64,000 nucleotides of DNA from NCBI GenBank assembly GCA_019671135.1, contig JAHRHY010000009.1, positions 1,302,001 through 1,366,000 of the forward strand, written 5' to 3'. The translations under genes were made by a program, and so were the position numbers. The first letter of the stretch is position 1. The number at the start of each line of letters is the position of its first letter. A model generated the notes under the pieces. The model did no database searches and was not told the DNA's origin. It saw nothing but the letters and a program-made list of their open reading frames with translations. The stretch comes from Linnemannia hyalina. Lineage: Eukaryota; Mortierellomycota; Mortierellomycetes; Mortierellales; Mortierellaceae. Shown here piece after piece: positions 19,667 through 33,918 of the stretch.

Positions 19667-21495
19667 CTATCGGCGGTGGTGGTTTGATTGAACGATGCTT
19701 TCAGCAAGGGCAAGGATAGTTCCAGCACCGGAAGTAGCCAACCCCAGAGTCTGGGGTACATATCGAAAGATATCCGAGATGTATTTGCATCCACTCCACA
19801 TCTTTGCCCCCGCAGGGAGTGCTGTTCCGAGGAGGGACTTGAAGCCGATAGAGTGGCCCAAGAAGTATGTCAGTGCGAACTTGAAGACAAAGTAGGAGAG
19901 GCCTGATGTCGTGTGTTTTGAGAGGAGGCCTGTTAAGGATTGTTTGTTTGATGGCGAAGAGGCACTGGAGCGGGAGGTGTCGACGTTGAAGAGTTGGCTA
20001 AGGAGGGTTGGGAGGAGGAAGAATGTGCCGTAGTAGGAGAAGAAGGGTTGGAGGAAGTTGGGCCAGTTTGTGAGGAAGCCTAGGCATGATCCTCCCGATG
20101 TGTTCTAAAAGGAGGAAAGGAAAGCGCGATATTAGATGTTTTTCTCTTGTGCTCGCTCATTGACTTGGACGACGTGAGGGAGAAAGAAAGTCTGGGGGTA
20201 GGGGTTGTTTTACCTTGAAGTGAGCGTCGGCCTGGGAGAGGAAGACAACCAACTCCAACACCAGTGTCAACCAGACAAACCCGCGACTTGTCGCGCCCAG
20301 CTATGGATATATCAAAAACAAATATGAAATGTTAGCTGACAATGTCTTACAGGTATGCACGATTCTCAAGGAACAAAAAAAAATAAAGGTGTGAACTTAC
20401 GTCCTGGAGCCTTCTCCACGGCTTGGAGAAATTTTCAACAACATGGTTCTTGACCGCACAGATAACTTGCGTGCCCCAGCCGCGGCCGTGATGGTGGTGG
20501 TGTCCGTGGTGGTGCTTGCTGTGGCGACGGTGACTTCCTTCTTCATCATCATCCTCGTCGTCGTCGTGATGGAGGCGACGGCTGCGAAGTAGGTGGGAGG
20601 AAGAGTCCTCGCCTTCGTGGTGTTGGAGGGATGAAGCATGTCCGCTATCATGACGCGAGTACGACGAGTGGTCTTTCGATCCGCGTTTTCCTCTACTGTT
20701 TAAGGAGGTTGAGTTGTAGCTCCTGCTACCGCCAGATGTGGTAGTTCTAGTAGACGTACTCTTGTCATGCGAAGAATTACCAGTGGTAAACTTTGCTTGC
20801 AGAGTCTCTTCCAACTGCTCGGCCAGATCCTTGGCCTCATGGAGTTCCTCCTGCATGTGCTCCATAAACCCACGAACCTGCCTCTCATCCAACTCCTCGT
20901 CCTCGGTATGCGAGTGAGAGTGTGAACCGCGGCGGGCTCCAACAGAAGAAGAGGAGCGGGACTCCTTGGTGACGACTGTACTGGTTGTCTTTTTGCGCGG
21001 GGAGACACGTCCTGAAGTGGAAGCAGAGTTTTCTTTGGTGGTGTAGGTTGTAGTGGTGGTAGTTGTGGTGTCGGGACTGTCGTCGCGGATTAGGGCGCGG
21101 AGGGATGGATCGTTCGAGGTTGCGATGTGGGCCCTTTGTTTTTTTTTGTTTGATTTTGGAAAGAAAAATAAAGGATGAGTTAATGCACTCCATGCAGTCG
21201 TTGTTGACCCCTCGTTAAATCTTGTCTTGTTGGTGCCTGTTTGGTTTGAAGGATGGACTTACTTGATGCGTTCGACAATGTCTTCTCGGACACCGTCTTC
21301 CGAGAGCCCCAAGCTCGAGGCAAGTTCTACCAAGTGTCATTCAAAAACGAGAGAGTGTATGATGAGTGTCTTTTTGTTTTTAAGATAGTCTTTTTGTGGT
21401 TGGATCGTGGGAAAGTATGGAGAAAGAGAGAGATGAAAGAAAGGATTACCTTTAAGATCGGCCTTGCGGCGTCGTGAGAGAGATACTACAGACAT
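19667..21495 (-). CDS. SAP-like, His-rich polytopic membrane protein
   Basis: Five exons on the minus strand: 21495-21450, 21326-21263, 21133-20401, 20300-20214 and 20104-19667, all in phase, 455 residues. Residues 1-40 look like a SAP-type helix-extended-helix motif (KADLKELASSLGLS, then REDIVERI), usually a nucleic-acid or chromatin contact. A long disordered middle is rich in Ser/Thr, with a short helix (residues about 110-140), an acidic run and a poly-His stretch. The C-terminal half carries several hydrophobic segments, from about residue 290 to the end. A soluble DNA-binding-like head on a membrane tail suggests an inner nuclear membrane or ER protein, but I do not recognise the family. 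Confidence 0.75.
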
Positions 21496-21891
21496 GATGT
21501 GATGTGAGAACGGTAATGCAAAAACAGTGAGGATGGGAGGGCGGGTGAAGGAAAAGTAAAGAAAGCACAAAAGAACAATGAAAATGAATAAACAAAAGTA
21601 GAAGAACGAAAAAGAGCTTTGTCGCGAAAAGGAGGGCAGATGATAAATTTTTTTTTTAGCCTTGTCGCGTCTAATTCGCAATGTTTCGGCGCGAGATCCA
21701 AGAGTGCTGACTCTGGAACAAATGAGAATCCCCCCTTTCACAAACAACCCTTGTGAACAGGGCATCTCCCCTTCTTGTCAGCTGTGAACGTCGTCATGAT
21801 GTCGATGAAAAGCATAGAAGGAAATGTACAGTTTATTTACAAGCGTATGTATGATTCAATGCCTCTCGGTCTACTCCAGTATGCTCCTCAT

Positions 21892-22959
21892 CTAAGGTGT
21901 GCAGGTGGTGGGTGGGTTGGCGATAGGGGCCTGGAAGGTCTGGTACCAGTTCCGGGGATCAGTATCCCCGAGGCACTCGGCAACAGTGACGAGCTTGTAA
22001 CCAAGGCCCTTGATATAGGTAATCGACCAAGGGGTCAACTGTGTCACAGTGCGCTGATAGGTATCGTGCATCAACTGCATGTGGTTGGCGCCCTTGGGGT
22101 CGGCGTTGACGACATTGGTAACATTAGCTTGTTCCAGACGAGCGAGCTCGGCGTCAGAGAGCTTGTGGGGGGTGTCGTTATCATCGATATCGGCGTCTCC
22201 GGTGGCAATGTCCCAGGTGGTAATGACGTAGCCCAAGCCAGCCAACGTCGTCTGGACCTTGACATCGTTGGCGCTACCGTTAGCGAAGGTGCCGTCGCCA
22301 TAAGGAGGGCGCATGTAGCGGGGGACGACTCCGATGAGCTCCAGGAGGGCCTGCTCGACACGGCGCATCTGAGTGGTGATCTGGGCGGTGGTCTGGGTGG
22401 TCAATGCGACGTGAGACCAGGTGTGGGAGGCGATCTGGTGGCCAGATTTGTAGGCACGACTGATGGCTGCGCGGACAGCAGGGTCATAGATGCATCCGTT
22501 GTTATTTCCGTTGACAAAAAAGGTGGCCTTGATTTGCTCACGGTCCAGGATGTCAAGGAGCTCGTTGGTGTAGGTTGAGGGGCCGTCGTCGTAGGAGATG
22601 GAGTAAGTACCAGGGACGATGCAGTTAGTGTAGACTTTGCCGGCAATAGTGGCAGGTGCGGGTGCGGGACCCGTCAGGGTGTAGTAGGGTAAGAGGGTTC
22701 CGTTGACCATGGTGCCGTTGTGCAATGGTTGAGGGGCCGGTGTGGGGCTAGGGGTAGGGGCACCAGAAGTTCTTGCTGGGGCGGTGGTGATGGGAGGAGC
22801 GTTGCCTCCCGTGGCGTTGCCCGAGATACCGTTTGCGTTGTTGTGGTTGCGGATTCCAAAGTAGACACCGGCGGCGGCTCCGGCAATGACGACGAGGGAG
22901 ATGGCGCTGATAAGGACCTTGTTCTTGGTCTGCATTCCTTTCTTCTTTTCGAGAGACAT
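21892..22959 (-). CDS. membrane-anchored chitin deacetylase (polysaccharide deacetylase, CE4)
   Basis: A single exon of 355 residues. A type II membrane anchor spans about 15-34, followed by a Pro/Thr/Ser-rich, N-glycosylation-prone stalk (about 40-105). The NodB homology domain shows all five expected motifs: SYDDGPS (122-128, catalytic base and metal Asp), SHTWSH (178-183, metal His pair), RYMRPPYGDG (214-223), TTWDIATGDAD (247-257) and MHDT (297-300, catalytic His). The enzyme removes acetyl groups from chitin to yield chitosan at the cell surface, in line with the chitosan-rich walls of Mucoromycota-type fungi. A TATAAATA element lies at about 23175-23182, roughly 215 bases upstream. A long antisense ORF over the gene is a shadow. 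Confidence 0.92.
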   Translation of the reverse strand: MSLEKKKGMQTKNKVLISAISLVVIAGAAAGVYFGIRNHNNANGISGNATGGNAPPITTAPARTSGAPTPSPTPAPQPLHNGTMVNGTLLPYYTLTGPAPAPATIAGKVYTNCIVPGTYSISYDDGPSTYTNELLDILDREQIKATFFVNGNNNGCIYDPAVRAAISRAYKSGHQIASHTWSHVALTTQTTAQITTQMRRVEQALLELIGVVPRYMRPPYGDGTFANGSANDVKVQTTLAGLGYVITTWDIATGDADIDDNDTPHKLSDAELARLEQANVTNVVNADPKGANHMQLMHDTYQRTVTQLTPWSITYIKGLGYKLVTVAECLGDTDPRNWYQTFQAPIANPPTTCTP

Positions 22960-23174
22960 GGTTGTTATGATGTGGTTAATTGGGATGGATAATTAGGGTG
23001 GGTGATGGTTGTTGTTGTTGCTATCCGATAGTTGATGTAGTTGTTGTAGGTGGTGAGAATAGTTTGTACTGTCGTATGTTGTTCTTGTTACTGTTGTTTT
23101 TGTTATTGCTGGGTATCGATGCTTTGCTAGAGTAGCTTGTTGAAGGAAAAATAATACCGGGGAATGCAAGCGAT

Positions 23175-23182
23175 TATTTATA
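23175..23182 (-). promoter_or_regulatory. TATA box of the chitin deacetylase gene
   Basis: TATAAATA on the minus strand, about 215 bases before the ATG at 22959. The leader between them is rich in CAA/ACA on the coding strand. Confidence 0.45.
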
Positions 23183-23189
23183 CAAGTGC

Positions 23190-25790
<2,601 letters not shown>

Positions 25791-26135
25791 CAATTAACAG
25801 GGGAAGGAAGGCGGGAAGGAAGGAATGCACCAAATAAATGCATAAGACCTGAGCTCTCCCGTCTCCTCTTCCTCTTTCTCCTTCCCCCTCTCCTTCCTGT
25901 CTTTCTCCTCTCACCCTTTGCCATCGCTTACCACTTCACCCTCTCACTCTCTCGAACACGTACTCTCCTCCTTGTCCGTTCTCTACCTTTCTTATCACCA
26001 CCACTCACAGTTTCAAAGAGAATGCATCGTCGCATGATCCCTACTCCCTTCTCAACTTCTCCTTCCACTTAATTCATCCTTTCTTGTCTGAACACACACA
26101 CACATACACACACATACACCACCAACTGCTCCACC

Positions 26136-29100
26136 ATGTTGAGAAAGACAGGGAAATCCATCTCCTCTAGTCATCCAAACATTGCCTCCAACAATGGTCC
26201 TTCAGGATCCTTCCCAAGCAGCCCTGCCATGCGTCGTCGTCGGAAAGAGTCCGAATGCATGGTAACGAATCAAGTCGACTTTTTGCACCTCAACGCTAAA
26301 CGCGTTTAAAGTCATGTGGCAAACAACGATTGCTGACCTCCCGAATCGACTCTTCTCCCTCTTCTACTCCAACAGCTCAAACTAGAGCGAGTCCTGGGTT
26401 TGACATCAAACAAGCCCATGATCCTATCCGTCAACTCGACCCATGATCTTGTTGCTTATGCGGCTGGCTGTGTCGTTGTCCTCTACAACCATAAGCTCGA
26501 CAAACAAGTCGGCCTGCTTTGCAGCGCGACGCTTAACAAAGCGGCCTCTTCCTCTTCGGGAGACGGAATAATGTCCGCGTCAGGACCAGGATCGTATCAT
26601 TCTGGAATGCTCGGTCCGGGAGGAAGCGGAGTAGGCCCGTCGAGAGGCATTGCATCCCTTGGCGGTTCACCTAGGACTATGGCGGGGACTCAATGGATGA
26701 GCCATCCCATGGCAAGCGCCAATATCAATCCGCTGGCGGGTCTGGCGCCCATGTCCCTTGCTGAACCCTCCTCCAGCTTTGGTGCTTCCAACCCAAGTAG
26801 CAACAAGAATGTGAAACCCAAACCCATTTCCTGTCTCTCCTTCTCCCCAGACGGCCAGTTCCTGGCCATTGGCGAGGTACATCTCGCTCGCCACTCGCAC
26901 TTGCATTTATTTCCAAGCCGACGCCCATTTTGTAGTTGACGACAAGGGCGATCGAATTGACAACTCTCTTTTAACCTGGCTCATGCTTAGACGGGACATC
27001 AACCGAGGACTCTTATCTGGGAAGTGGCATCTCAGTCGCTCGTGGGAGAACTGCAAGGCCACAAGTTCGGGGTCCAGGCTGTCCAGTTTTCTCCCAACTC
27101 AAAGTTTGTCGTTACTTTGGGCTTTCAGGTATTTGAACGTTGCCTCGCTTTTTTTTTTTTTTTTTTTGGGAGGGGCAGGATGACCAACAATGTCAAAATG
27201 TACAATAGGAATGAGACTCGACTAGGGTTGAAAGAACGAGATTCAACAACGCGCTCAAATGAAACTAGGTGCTCAATTGCATATCTCTGTTTTTCTTTTT
27301 TTAGCATGATGGATACATTCACGTCTGGAACTGGAGGACGAACACGCAAATCGCGAGCAATAAGGTGACCAGCAAGGTCAATGCTCTTGCCTTTTCAGCA
27401 GATGGATCTTATTTTGTCACAGCTGGTCTGAGGCACATCAAATTCTGGTATCTGAATGTTGGCGCCAACAAGCGAGCTGGATCCGTAAGCTTTCTTTGCT
27501 GGTTCTCGCGAGAGAATTGATCGTTCGAGTGACCATTCAGTAATTAATATATTTTCTTTCCTGAATCATAGTCGAGCACACGAGTTTTGGATGGACGCTC
27601 AGGAATACTCGGTGAACTTCGGGATAGCAGCTATGTCGATGTCGTCTGCAGTCAGGATGGGCGGTTTACTTATGCAATCACCTCCAACGGCATCCTCTGT
27701 GTGTTTTCAGAAGGACGAATCATGGAAAAGTGGATCGACCTCCACGTCCGAGGAGCATACTCTATCAACCTAGAAGAAAGATGCGTCATCTGCGCATGTA
27801 CCGATGGATTCATCAGGTAATACTGCGGTTGCTGTTAAATATGAAATATCTTTGGTTTATAATATCGCGATATATAACGACTGCTGACCAACTTCGACCC
27901 CTCATTCTCATCCTGTAGACTGTTTGAACTTGAGACCCTACAATACATCGTAACACTTCCCAAACCTTCTCCGGTCGGCACATTTGGCTTTGAGACACAT
28001 CAGGAACCTCAGGAAGAGCAAGCACAGCACGAGGTCATTGCGGACGTTCTGGCCTCTCAGTTTGACGCATCGTCGTCCAGCCTGATTTGCATTTATTCAG
28101 ATCGCTCAATCATTGTCTGGAATCTCTCCGACCACAAAAATGCCGTTGTTTCTACCAGCCACCACTTTCACTCGGACTGTGTCTGGGGTGTTGAGGTAGC
28201 TATTCTTCACATCTAAAGACCTGACTAAGGAAACGCTGTTATTGCCTTTGTTAACAAAACTTAACAACGATGTAAACATTCCTTGTAGATGGTGCCTGAG
28301 CTGGCCACTGGCGAGCAGGGAGGAAATCTGTTTCCCCCAGAGACGTTTGCAACATATTCCGCAGATGGATCAATTATATTCTGGAACTTGAACGACGATG
28401 TGTCAACACTTCCACCTCCGTCAGGTACAAATCGGCTCTCAACAAGCGACACCACTGCTGACCCACCACTCGTCCACAAGGAGATCGTCCGCGTATTGTA
28501 TGCGGACGAGAACTGTAGGTCGTGGATCCAGTCTCCTGACACACAGGACGCAATGGACCCAGGTTACAATATTGTTCCTTTAGAGTGTGGAGTGCGCACG
28601 GTAAAAATTAGTCCCGATGGCAAGTTTCTGGCATCCGGAGACAAAGGAGGCAATCTTAGGTGAGTTTTCGATTACATTCAAGGAAAAAGCTATGCGTTCC
28701 TCACAGTTGAAGTAATACTATATACTTCCCAACCTATAGAGTGCACTCATTATCAACACTCGAGAAGCTCACATATCAGGAAGCACACGATACAGAGATT
28801 TTGGCGATCGACTTCACCGACTCGGAGGCGCAAGATTCGGCTGTATTGGTCGCGACCGCTGGACGGGACCGACTCTTACATATTTTCGATGTCCAAAACG
28901 ACTATGCGCTTGTGCAAACTCTCGACGACCACTCTTCGTCTATCACCTGCATCAAGTTTGCTGCTGACGGATCGCGGATGATGAGCTGTGGAGCCGACAA
29001 GAGTATCATTTTCCGAAATTGTCAGAAGGTAAATGATAGGTGTTTAACTGGCGACTGCAAAGAAGTCCAAAAATATGTTCTGGTCACTAATATAGAACTA

Positions 29101-32100
29101 TTATTCGCACCTTCGTGCCACTTCTAGAACGAGGAGGGGATGACGTTCCAGCCATATCATCAGGCGCCAGGACGGGCATCATTCTACGACATGGCCCTGC
29201 ATGGTCCCAGTCAAACAATGTCGGTGGTCTCGGGCGATAGACGGTTCAGCGTCTATGCATTGGAGTCTGGAAAGTCCATCCACACATTCAAGGCCGAGAC
29301 GAAAGGCAACGATCTGACAGCAGGCATGGCGGAGGTTTGCAGTATGACTCATCTCAGCGTGGACCCCACTGGTACCATCGCAGCGGCGTCAGGAAGCGAC
29401 AAGTCTATTCGGATCTACGACTTACTTCACGGAACATGCCTGGCCCACACGATTGCTCACTCTGAACTGGTGACAAGCGTCAAGTTTACGAATGGATTCA
29501 CCCGGGTCATATCTACCAGCGCTGACGGATGTGTGCTAGTCTGGCGGCTTTCAAAGGACATCGTGCGGCGGATACAGACCAGGACTCTGGAGAACGTCAC
29601 CCTGCCATCCTACCTCCAGGCCAAGGCAGCTGAAAAGGTGTCGATCCCGAGCTCAAGTTCGACGTTGGGAGTGAGCTCGAGGCCGTTGAAGATCAAGAAG
29701 TCGACGGATCGATTGACATATGCGAGCGATTATTCTAGTGCCTCTCGCAGAAACTCGACAACGTCTTTGATGAGCGACGACTTTGATATTCAGTCTGACG
29801 ATTTGAATCCCTCCCAGCTACAGCAGCAGGGTTCAAGAAACATGCCAAAGGACTCGCGACTGGACGGTATCTCTCAAGACTTCACTCCAGTTTCTGTGGC
29901 CAAACCAACATCCGCCAGAACAGGAACGCGGACAAGGACATCAACAGCTTCCAGTGTGAGGACACCTCTGAATCGATCTCGCCAAAACTCAGCATCGCAG
30001 CCTGTCACACCAAGGTCCAATCTGTCCTCGAGTCGCGCAGCTGTCTTGCCCGAGCTTCCTCCTTGGAACAAGAACATTGTCAAGGAGAAGGTTGTTATTC
30101 CACCCTCTACTCTTTCTTCCCAGAAGCCAACAGTATCTACGTCGCCTCGCCAGCGTGTGACAATGGCCCTCGTCAAGGGCAAGTGGCTTCCTACGCCTAC
30201 TAACCCACGACCACGAGCAATCTCCTTGGGGGTGCCTAACGAAAAGAGCCTCATTTCCTCGGACCCCAGCGCACAGGAGACCGCAGAGCAGCAGGAACGA
30301 CACGCCCTGAGCGACCATACACCTCGCAGCCATGCCGGCGCCACCAATGTTGCCAGTGCGGATGATGACGAACTGAGCGAGGAGACAGAGCCAGGACTTG
30401 ATGACGGACTTGGATTCGTTCCTCCAGGGTTTTGCGATAGCCCGGTCAAGGGTGTCCCGGATTCCGATACTCGTCCCGAAGTTGATCCTAAAAGGGCACC
30501 AACGAGTGGTTCAGCAGCGCGTCCTACATCTCGCACGACCGGCAGCATCGATTCGACAGGAGAACCCATGCACACGACTACATCTGGAGCCGAGACGGAG
30601 GACGAACTTGTCGAGCAGGAGACCGGAGGATCGGAAGAACGAGACGGGGATGACGAAGAAGCAGATGATGACGAAAGTGCTATCGATTCGGCCAGCGACC
30701 ATGATGTGCTTTCGCCAATACAATCCAGATTCAGAAGTCCAGGCATGGACATCCCTGGGCCTGTAGAGGTGGCGGGCAGCTTTGAGGAGGGTGAGCGTCT
30801 AAGGTCACCCGTAAGTGGCTATAACAGCGCGACCGCTTCGCCTTTGAGTCGTCGCGCAAGTTTGAAACCCGCAGAACTAGGTCGACGAAGTCTGAGCGCC
30901 AAATTCTTGACGGCGCATGCGGCAACTATCATGCTTGGGCTCGTCCGGAGTTCGATGCAGGAACGCAACAGTAATACTGGTAACGACGGATTACACGGTG
31001 ATCCCCTGGAACTTTCTTCAGCCGATACGACACCGACTATGGAGGAGGACAAGGAGATGGGTCTCGCAGATACTGAACGTGTTGAGCCAGTGGCAGCGGA
31101 TGCAGACTCGAGGCCGTCAAGTTCATCCCACAGTGAACCGACAGAGGCGGATCAGGCTCAAAGTCGTGAGCACCAGCCAATGTCGTTCGAAGAGCGCCTG
31201 AACCCGGCCTCGCTCAATTCGCTGACCAAAGCCGTCATGAGGCGAAGAGCGCGAAGCTCAGCCATCGCCCCACCTGTTACTCAATCGCCCACGCAACCTC
31301 ATATTCAGGACGGTGCTTTCGTAGAGGAACATTCAGGATCGAGCAATTCTTCAAGTGCCAGGACGCGGGGTTCAGCATCAGAAGAGTTGTCAAAGGAGGT
31401 CGAGCGGACAAGGAAGCGACTTCAGGAACTAGGTTACCTGAGCAGCCCCACTGCCACAACCACCGCTGGATCCCATATACCGCCGTCGTTGGACTCAGTT
31501 TTGGCAACCATATCCGCCGACGAGCTTGCGGGCGAGCAGATCTCAATGGATCAGGTCGAGCGTATCGACAGTAGGCCATTGTCAGGAGGAATGGACGTTG
31601 AAGCGCGTCCAATGTCTCCGTCTCCTATACAGCCATCATCCACAAAGAGTATCCTGACGTCGCCTGCACATGTCACTAGTCCTGTGATTAAACGCAATAC
31701 AAGTCATGGTGGTATAATCGTGGCCCCACCACCTTTCCATGGCCAGACAGACGGCCAGGCCCGCGCACAAGCGTCGTTGGATATGGCACTTGCAGGAATC
31801 GTTCATAATGACCGAGTGCCTCCCCCTCCTCCTCCTACCACAAGTCAACATGGTTCGATCAAGTCCAAGAAGGCAGCGACAAAGGACAAGAACGGTAACG
31901 GCGGAGAAGACGATGAATCGCTGAAGGACGCTTTTGCGAGGATTTCGTTCTTGATCTCCCACAAAGCCAAGTCGGCGACGGTTCGTCTCAATGCTGGTGA
32001 TGACGGTGGCGCGGAGCATTTGGCGGACACGCAAGCTTGGATGAAGGAGACGCGCGATGGGCTATTGAAATTGGTTGGAGAGGCTCAGGGTCACCTCTGG

Positions 32101-32142
32101 ACACTGGAGCAGGCATTTGCAGGCAGTGACGATGTTGAATAA
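26136..32142 (+). CDS. MABP1/WDR62-type WD40 scaffold protein
   Basis: Nine exons, all in phase: 26136-26261, 26376-26876, 26991-27128, 27305-27484, 27572-27816, 27919-28195, 28289-28659, 28740-29028 and 29128-32142; 1,713 residues. The N-terminus has the family signature (LERVLGLTS then AYAAGCVVVLYNHKL). About twelve WD40 units forming two propellers follow (for example FSPDGQFLAIGE, VWNWRTNTQ, LVATAGRDRLLHIFD, DKSIRIYDLLHG), to about residue 860. The C-terminal half is disordered, acidic and Ser-rich, with a polyproline run and a final helical segment. Animal relatives MABP1 and WDR62 are JNK/MAPK scaffolds at spindle poles. A scaffold role here is inferred. Introns fall only in the WD40 half. 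Confidence 0.85.
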
Positions 32143-33918
32143 AATTTTAGTTCTGGTGGCGCCCAATTAATATTAACTGCGGCACACAACGTGTTGATTG
32201 TTTCATGATATGGATGGGTGCAGGTAATAAGAAAAGGCCAGTTGTGAGCATGCCACCATATGCAGACCTCTTGAAAATGTTGACTGGTCACCTTTATTTG
32301 GGATGAAGACTGATGCTTCCAGGAGCAATGCCTCCAATGGGTCCGATGGTATAGCCCGATGGCGAAGCCCAATGGCGCATATAAATACGAAGACCTCCCT
32401 CTTTATCCTATTTCACTCTCCCCAACGTCGCTATGAACGCCTGGCTGCCAACAAACCACCTACCATTAGTGTTAGATAATATCGGCCTTCCAGTATCCCT
32501 TGATCTTTTTTTTCAGTATCTCTTGATCCTTTTCCAACATCCCTTGACGTTGTCTCTTGATACCGTTTCTGGATATTGTCCCTTGAGATTGTTCTTGGTG
32601 TCGTACATTGTTGCCCATCGGTGGTGGTATCCATTAGTGTTGTCCCTTGCTATTATTCCTTAATCCATTCCTTGATCTTCTCTGTCCGTCCATTTCCCAG
32701 CTTACCTTTAATCTTTTTTTGACATCTCTTCTGTTCTCAGCTTTGCACGATGAAGAAAAGGTGCAGGTGAGCTCAAAGAATGAATGGGATGCAGGGGGGG
32801 GGGAATGCGACTTTTATCGTGGGGGAGGCGCACGAGCTTAATAGCAGGTTGCACTACCGCAACACTACGAGAACCACTCTACAATTTCATAGATTCGGCC
32901 CCGCTGCTTCAATGGAACGTTTGACATGAAGTTCTAGAATAAATCTCCTGCCTAGATCATTTGACGCTACCCTTTTAAAAAGGGGTGATGGCAAAAAAAA
33001 AATGAAAAAATGAAAAAATGAAAAAATGAAAAAATGAAAAAATGAAAAATGAAAAAAAAGACATGGTTTCGTATAAAAATGCCATATGTAAAAGTAAATT
33101 ATACTGGGAGATTACAAGACACAGCAAGAATACAGCATCGAGCCAGAATTGCCCCCCGCGGAAGTAGAGTAGGTACAAGGGTATGTTCAAAAGTGCCTGG
33201 ACAGGGTGGGGGTGGGGGGGGGGGGGGGGGGGTTCTGAGCTTTCTCCTATGCCTCCTCGTTTGTTTGGACTCGACAAAGATGTTTTTTTCCGTTTGTTGG
33301 TTGGCAAGCATTTCTGGAACCTTCTGCCAAGAGAATCGAAAAACAAGGAACATGGAATAGGGAGGGCTGAGGTGTGTATGCACGAAGTTAGTTCATACCA
33401 TCATCTAACCGGTATAAAATGGCACAAAGTAACCATAAAAAAAATAACCTCACAGCATGCCATCATCATCTTTATTCAGTCATACAAAAAGTCCTCATTC
33501 TGTTCCCAAACGTGTTGTAATTCCCAGCCCAGCCCTTTTTGCTGCTAAATAAAATCTAGTTCACTCCTTTTGTATTCTGTGACATGAAAATTGGACAAAC
33601 ACTCTTGTTGCTCAAGTGGTAGAAGGACGGACAGGGAGAGAGGTAGTCTTTCCGAGATATAAATAGGGAAAAGAAAAGGTACGAAGAGGAAGGAGGTAGA
33701 CAATTATCAGTGAGGGAGGTTGGGTTGGATTGTGAAAGCAAGTAAGTCGGAGTGTGCGATGCATGGGGATAGTAAGTTTGACGCCTATTTCCTACCTCGC
33801 ATGGAAATAATGACCACCTTTACGGAGTAGAGTTTTCCAAAGGTCCTTTTTTCATGACCAGTATCATCTTTGCAACCATCCTCCTTTCTCAAAGCCCACC
33901 CTCCATCCCTCTCCCTAC
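32143..33918. other. intergenic with simple repeats
   Basis: Holds an (AAAAAATG)n array at about 32993-33055 (seven or eight units) and a G-rich run at 33207-33232. No supported gene. Two short stretches (32431-32660 and 33550-33740) are low-complexity CT/T-rich. Confidence 0.6.

Noticed and set aside
21775..22578. 267-codon plus-strand ORF
   Set aside because: Antisense to the chitin deacetylase, which has all five catalytic motifs on the other strand.
29874..30752. 292-codon minus-strand ORF rich in Ser
   Set aside because: Antisense to the disordered Ser/Glu-rich tail of the MABP1/WDR62-type gene; no domain.
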